Source: Anaerolineales bacterium (GTDB lineage Bacteria > Chloroflexota > Anaerolineae > 4572-78 > J111). From it: a stretch of 64,000 bases of DNA. The stretch covers positions 310,001 through 374,000 of the forward strand of contig JACKAU010000005.1 of NCBI GenBank assembly GCA_020634855.1, in the 5' to 3' direction. Below the pieces are notes generated by a model. It did not search any database. It worked only from the letters and a program-made list of their open reading frames with translations, and was not told the DNA's origin. Of this stretch, positions 59,947-64,000 are shown in pieces. The translations under genes were made by a program, and so were the position numbers. The number at the start of each line of letters is the position of its first letter. The first letter of the stretch is position 1.

Positions 59947-61017
59947 TTGTCGGCGGAGCTTCGTTTGATTAACCACAGCGATCATACCCAACCCCAAAAT
60001 CCTGCCTTTATGATCCGTGATATTCCGGTTTATGGCGATGTCATCCTCTCGCCGATGGCCGGCTTCTCGGATAAGCCCTACCGCCTGATTTGCCGCGAGT
60101 ACGGATCGGCCATGAGCTACAGCGAATTTGTCTCGGTCCACGCCATTTTGCACGGCAATGACCGCACCTGGCAAATGCTCGCCTTCGATGAATCGGAGCG
60201 GCCAATGACCTTTCAGATTTTCGGCAGCGACGAGGCCATTATCGAACAAGCCGCCCGCGAAATCGAGCCGCTGGGGCCGGACATCATAGACATCAATATG
60301 GGTTGCTCGGTGCCTAAGGTATCGGGTAAAGGGGCTGGGGCTGCTCTGCTCAAGGATCCACCCAAAATCGGCCGAATTTTTAAGCGGCTGACCAAGGCCT
60401 TATCAGTGCCGGTCACGGGCAAAATCCGGCTGGGTTGGGATGAGACCTCGCTCAACTATCTGGAAGTCGCCAAGATTTTAGAAGATAACGGCGCGGCTTT
60501 GATTGCGGTTCATGGGCGTACCAAATTGCAGGCTTACAATGGGTCGGCCAATTGGGACGCGATTGCGGAGATTAAGCAGTCGGTCAGGGTGCCGGTCATC
60601 GGCAACGGCGATGTGGCTTGCGTGGCCGATATCCAGCGCATGAAGCAGCACACCGGCTGCGACGCAGTGATGATTGCCCGGGCCGCTATCGGCAACCCCT
60701 GGATTTTTCAAGGCAAGGATATCGAGCAGGTGACGTTAGCCGAGAAAGCTCGCCTGATCTACCGCCATCTCGACCTGATGCTCGATTTCTACGGGGAAGA
60801 GCGAGGGTTGATTTTGTTTCGCAAGCACGTGGTCAAATATGTACGCGGCTTGAAACACAGCGCCGCCGTGAAAGCGAAGCTGGTCACCTGCACTACGCCG
60901 GAGCAATTCATCGATCTGATGAATGAATATGAGGCGGAGATGGCTCAGCGTGAGAAGCGTCAAGCGCCGTTACCCAGCGCCGTGGATCAACCTCCGGTGA
61001 TTACACCTGTTTTTTGA
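59947..61017 (+). CDS. dus: tRNA-dihydrouridine synthase (DusB-like)
   Basis: 356 residues. FMN-dependent TIM barrel: VILSPMAGFSDKPYRLICREYGSAM, QIFGSDE, the catalytic Cys in DINMGCSVPKVSGKGAGAALLKDP, GKIRLGWDE, HGRTKLQAYNGSANWDAI and IGNGDV...MIARAAIGNPWIF. It reduces uridine in the D-loop of tRNA. The usual NMGCPV reads NMGCSV here. A TTG start at 59947 has CGGAG ten bases upstream; ATG 60010 is a shorter option and would remove a non-conserved leader of 21 residues. Confidence 0.93.
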   Translation: MSAELRLINHSDHTQPQNPAFMIRDIPVYGDVILSPMAGFSDKPYRLICREYGSAMSYSEFVSVHAILHGNDRTWQMLAFDESERPMTFQIFGSDEAIIEQAAREIEPLGPDIIDINMGCSVPKVSGKGAGAALLKDPPKIGRIFKRLTKALSVPVTGKIRLGWDETSLNYLEVAKILEDNGAALIAVHGRTKLQAYNGSANWDAIAEIKQSVRVPVIGNGDVACVADIQRMKQHTGCDAVMIARAAIGNPWIFQGKDIEQVTLAEKARLIYRHLDLMLDFYGEERGLILFRKHVVKYVRGLKHSAAVKAKLVTCTTPEQFIDLMNEYEAEMAQREKRQAPLPSAVDQPPVITPVF

Positions 61018-61297
61018 ACTGGCCCTCGCTGGTGATCAAATCCGGCAGCATCGCCCACTGACACCCTTCCTGAACCGTTAGTGTCTTTAATTTTTCACCC
61101 CGATTATTGCCAACTGATCTGAGAATATAGATGCGCGAGACTGAACGGATTCATTGCCGTATTTTCTTGATCCGTTTAATACTGCCAATCGGTGTTTTAA
61201 AGAATGGCGAATACTCGTGACACGAACGGAATCCTAAATCAGCCTTAGGCTTTGCCTACTAGAAAAACCGGTGGCAACTATTGGCAAAGTGTTAAAG
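61018..61297. other. Intergenic region upstream of the metal importer
   Basis: No gene seen. Part of the 348-base gap; the promoter below lies in its last part. GCGAATATTCTC at 61300-61311 with inner palindrome GAATATTC could be a repressor half-site (Zur/MntR-like), untested. Confidence 0.4.
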
Positions 61298-61325
61298 TTG
61301 CGAATATTCTCACTTTGTATATGAT
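61298..61325 (+). promoter_or_regulatory. Promoter of the zinc/manganese importer operon
   Basis: TTGCGA (61298-61303), 16-base spacer, TATGAT (61320-61325), about 40 bases before the substrate-binding gene, which has GGAGGGGG as ribosome binding site. Confidence 0.5.
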
Positions 61326-61365
61326 ATCACTTGCAAATATTTGAACGACGGAGGGGGTTTAGCTA

Positions 61366-62409
61366 ATGATTCGCAACTTTATACCAATCCTTTTGTCATT
61401 GGTTACTTTGGCGGCTTGTGGTACTACGACTCCAGCTCAATCTGACAGTAGCGACGGTTCGCCTGCTGCCGATACTTCAGTTGAGGCCGGCAATGATAAA
61501 CTAAATGTGGTCACCACCGTATCGCCCATTACAAATATTGTCTATAACGTTGGCGGTGATAGAATTAACCTCTCCGGCATCGTCCCGGAAGGCACAAACT
61601 CGCATACGTTTGAACCGGCGCCGTCTGATGCCATTAAGCTGGCTCAAGCCGACCTAATTTTCATCAATGGCTTACATTTGGAACTGCCGACCTTGGAATT
61701 AGCTGAAGCCAACAAAAATGACGAGGCCGAGATTATTATCTTGGGTGAACAAACCATCACTCCCGATGAATATGTATACGATTTCTCCTTTCCAAAAGAG
61801 GCGGGTAGTCCTAACCCTCATTTATGGCCTAACCCTTTGTACGCCCTCCGTTACGCTGAGATTGCCCGTGATGCTCTGGTCGAACGCGATCCGGCCAACG
61901 CCGATTATTTTAACCAGAATTATGATGCCTTCAAAGCTCGTATCGAGGCTCTTGACCAGGCTATTCAGGCCACTATCGATAGCATCCCCGCAGTTGATCG
62001 TAAATTGCTGACCTACCACGACTCCTGGGCTTACTTTTCACCGCGTTACGGCATGACGGTCATCGGCGCAATTCAGCCGGCAGATTTTTCCGAACCTTCA
62101 GCCCGGGAAGTAGCAGACCTCATTACCCAGTTGCGCCAGCAAGATGTGCCGGCCATTTTCGGCTCAGAAGTATTTCCTTCGCCGGTATTGGACCAAATTG
62201 CCAAAGAAGCCGGTGTCCGGTATATTGACACTTTACGTGATGACGACCTACCCGGCCAACCGGGCGACTTAAACCACTCTTATTTGGGGTTGATGGTTGA
62301 AGACGTAAAGATAATGGCCGAGGCTTTAGGCGGTAACCCTGACCTGATTGCCGATTTTGATACGTCCAACGTTACCGGGGTTGACCAGACGGTAGAGCAA
62401 GCGCGATAG
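61366..62409 (+). CDS. Zinc/manganese ABC transporter substrate-binding lipoprotein
   Basis: 347 residues, cluster A-I (ZnuA/PsaA-like). Lipobox LAAC-G at 16-20. Metal ligands: His in GTNSHTFEPAPSD (near 84), His in SPNPHLWPNPLYALRYAEI (near 152), His in TYHDSWAYFSPRYG (near 217) and Asp/Glu near SEVFPSP or DTLRDDD. The long His-rich loop of many zinc-only proteins is missing, leaving Zn or Mn open. It brings metal to the permease outside the membrane. First gene of an operon with ATPase and permease. Confidence 0.93.
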   Translation: MIRNFIPILLSLVTLAACGTTTPAQSDSSDGSPAADTSVEAGNDKLNVVTTVSPITNIVYNVGGDRINLSGIVPEGTNSHTFEPAPSDAIKLAQADLIFINGLHLELPTLELAEANKNDEAEIIILGEQTITPDEYVYDFSFPKEAGSPNPHLWPNPLYALRYAEIARDALVERDPANADYFNQNYDAFKARIEALDQAIQATIDSIPAVDRKLLTYHDSWAYFSPRYGMTVIGAIQPADFSEPSAREVADLITQLRQQDVPAIFGSEVFPSPVLDQIAKEAGVRYIDTLRDDDLPGQPGDLNHSYLGLMVEDVKIMAEALGGNPDLIADFDTSNVTGVDQTVEQAR

Positions 62410-62450
62410 TCGTTATTAAACCCCGTTCGTTTTAACAATAGAGGGAAAAA

Positions 62451-63302
62451 TTGCAGCCGCTAATTGAACTTCGCCAGGTTAGCTTTGGATATGGGGCTGA
62501 ACCGGCTTTAGAAAATATTGATTTGCACCTTCATCCTGGCCAGTTCGCAGCTTTGGTCGGCCCCAGCGGTGCGGGTAAAACAACCCTGCTCAAGCTGGTC
62601 TTAGGCGGCCTCCAGCCCAACCAAGGCGAGGTTTACATTCACGGCCAGCTACTCAACGGGCAACCTAACCCCCATGTCGGCTATGTACCGCAATTGGAAA
62701 CCATTGATTGGAATTTTCCCGTTACCGTGGAGCAGGTCGTGTTGATGGGGCGTATTCGGCGGGCGGCTATTTGGCCGTGGCCCAGCATGGCTGAAAAGCG
62801 TCAGATGCGGACTATTCTGGAACAGCTTGAAATTGATCACCTGGCCCAACGTCACATTCGCGATCTGTCCGGCGGTCAGCGGCAGCGCGTTTTTTTGGCT
62901 CGGGCGCTGATTGCGGAACCGGACTTATTAGTTCTGGACGAACCGACCGCCGGGGTTGACATGCGTACTGCTGAAAACGTGCTTCACCTCCTGGCCGATC
63001 TGAACCGACAAGGTATGACCGTGTTGATGACCATACACGACCTTAATGCGGCTGCCGCCCACGCACCCTGGATCGTTTGCCTTAACCGGCGAATTATTGC
63101 TCAAGGCCGGCCGGAGGAGGTATTTGTAGAAGACATTCTGAATGAAACCTATCGGGGCGATATGATGGTCATTCGGCAAGATGGGATGCTGTTTGTTCAG
63201 CAGCGGCCCCACAGCCATACTTATCACGAAGTGGTGCCGGACCCTGTCCCCGGTCACCCCATTGAGAAAGTCAATGATGGATATATTTCTGCATCCGTTT
63301 GA
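62451..63302 (+). CDS. Zinc/manganese ABC transporter ATP-binding protein
   Basis: 283 residues. Walker A GPSGAGKTTL (near 37), Q-loop YVPQLETIDWNFPVTVEQVVLMG (the DW-FP-TV signature of the metal branch), signature LSGGQRQRVFLARAL, Walker B LLVLDEPTAGVD, H-loop TIHDLN. A C-terminal stretch has HSHTYHEV, perhaps metal-binding. TTG 62451 has GAGGGAAA before it. Overlaps the permease start by 29 bases. Confidence 0.94.
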   Translation: MQPLIELRQVSFGYGAEPALENIDLHLHPGQFAALVGPSGAGKTTLLKLVLGGLQPNQGEVYIHGQLLNGQPNPHVGYVPQLETIDWNFPVTVEQVVLMGRIRRAAIWPWPSMAEKRQMRTILEQLEIDHLAQRHIRDLSGGQRQRVFLARALIAEPDLLVLDEPTAGVDMRTAENVLHLLADLNRQGMTVLMTIHDLNAAAAHAPWIVCLNRRIIAQGRPEEVFVEDILNETYRGDMMVIRQDGMLFVQQRPHSHTYHEVVPDPVPGHPIEKVNDGYISASV

Positions 63303-64000
63303 GTTTGAATTTTTTCGCAACGGTACCATTGTGGCGGTGATCGTGGGCGGTATTTGCGGTCTAATTGGGGTGTATATTGTGCTGCGCGGGATGAGCTACA
63401 TTGGTCACGGATTGTCCCACGCCATATTCGGTGGCGCTGTGGTGGCCTTTGTAATGAGTTGGAATTTCTACTTGGGGGCCGGTCTGTGGGGATTTGCCGC
63501 CGCAGTGATGATTAACCAAACAGTGCGCCGTACTAAAATTAACGCGGACGCCGCTATTGGGGTTATTACCACGGCCAGCTTCGCCATCGGGGTGGCGTTG
63601 ATCAGCCGCTATCGCCGTTTTACTCAATCCTTTGATGCCGCCCTTTTTGGCAATATTCTGGGGGTTACCACCCAGGATCTATGGGTGGTGGCGGGTGTGG
63701 CCCTGTTGATTATCGTTGCCATCTTCTTCGTTTACAAGCAGTTATTGTTTGTGACCTTCGATAGTGAGGTGGCTCAGGTTTATGGCGTGAAGACGGAGTG
63801 GATTGATACTCTCTTTGCTCTCATCCTGGCGTCGGCTCTCATCGCCTCGATGCAAATTTTAGGCGTTACCCTGATAGCAGCGGCCCTGGTCATTCCGGCC
63901 ATCAGCGCCCGGCTCTTAACCGATAGTTTCAACCGCATGATTATCCTCTCAACCTTAATTGGCGCTGTAACCGGTTTCATCGGGATGTATCTTAGCTTCT
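63274..64000 (+). CDS. Zinc/manganese ABC transporter permease, 3' end outside the window
   Basis: Open frame from ATG 63274 (or the second ATG at 63277) to the window end, 242 residues. Begins MMDIFLHPFEFEFFRNG, with about seven membrane helices so far, and the family features GMSYIGHGLSHAIFGGAVV, INADAAIGVITTASFAIGVAL, DLWVVAGVALLIIV and LGVTLIAAALVIPAISARLLTDSF (ABC-3 permease). It forms the channel of the importer together with the preceding two genes. ABC-3 permeases are normally 270-290 residues, so only a few dozen are missing. Confidence 0.93.
   Translation, partial: MMDIFLHPFEFEFFRNGTIVAVIVGGICGLIGVYIVLRGMSYIGHGLSHAIFGGAVVAFVMSWNFYLGAGLWGFAAAVMINQTVRRTKINADAAIGVITTASFAIGVALISRYRRFTQSFDAALFGNILGVTTQDLWVVAGVALLIIVAIFFVYKQLLFVTFDSEVAQVYGVKTEWIDTLFALILASALIASMQILGVTLIAAALVIPAISARLLTDSFNRMIILSTLIGAVTGFIGMYLSF

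Noticed and set aside
1..64000. CRISPR arrays, tRNA and rRNA genes, phage genes
   Set aside because: No evenly spaced identical repeats with unique spacers, no recognisable tRNA cloverleaf or rRNA segment, and no phage structural or integrase gene were seen by eye; a tRNA scan would be needed to exclude a missed tRNA.

Overview
The window looks like chromosomal DNA of a heterotrophic, mid-GC bacterium, most likely a member of Chloroflexota (Anaerolineae/Caldilineae-like). This is inferred from protein style only: very long GAF-rich sensor kinases, Thr/Pro-rich lipoproteins (PTPTDTP type), TolB-like propellers fused to kinases, large GT-C glycosyltransferases with a C-terminal beta-sandwich, and no outer-membrane genes. 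No rRNA or tRNA gene was recognised.

Layout. 1-1.8 kb: amino-sugar catabolism (nagA end plus a SIS-type glucosamine-6-phosphate deaminase). 2.4-12.4 kb: a minus-strand export operon: HlyD/MacA-like adaptor, TolB-like lipoprotein or secreted propeller, a phosphofructokinase paralogue that has lost its catalytic aspartates, MacB-type ATPase, a 250-bp tandem repeat, FtsX/MacB permease, and an ABC exporter. 12.8-34.6 kb: housekeeping and signalling genes: receiver proteins, Nudix, GT-C enzyme, a 1356-residue PDZ/7TM/GAF histidine kinase, an apparently PPi-type phosphofructokinase, dnaE, a two-kinase/one-receiver operon, an M50-like membrane protein, an OmpR-type regulator, a GalE-like epimerase and class II fructose bisphosphatase. 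34.8-39.9 kb: LysE and a graveyard of insertion sequences (ISAs1 x2, IS630, IS1, a further transposase stub) with two broken host genes. 40.2-51.3 kb: alpha/beta hydrolase, a DUF433/DUF5615 pair, HpcH/HpaI aldolase, MenA-like prenyltransferase, zinc-ribbon Ser/Thr kinase with propeller, pyruvate phosphate dikinase, M23 peptidase, and a peroxiredoxin-like gene with two in-frame UGA codons. 51.4-64 kb: sirtuin, GAF/PAS kinase, frameshifted lipoprotein, a three-gene set resembling the actinobacterial phosphatidylinositol mannoside locus, pentapeptide-repeat protein, dihydrouridine synthase and a zinc/manganese ABC importer cut by the window end.

Most interesting points. (1) The gene at 50729-51283 reads through two UGA codons placed exactly where a peroxiredoxin-like CxxC motif should be (UxxU, as in the SelL family) and is followed by a hairpin with bacterial-SECIS geometry. 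(2) A PFK paralogue, apparently catalytically dead, is coupled one base ahead of the ATPase of an export system. (3) Central carbon metabolism here looks PPi-centred (PPi-type PFK plus pyruvate phosphate dikinase). (4) A PatA/PimA/PgsA-like membrane glycolipid operon lies outside Actinobacteria, if the taxonomic guess is right. (5) Two neighbouring genes have related hairpins in their leaders.
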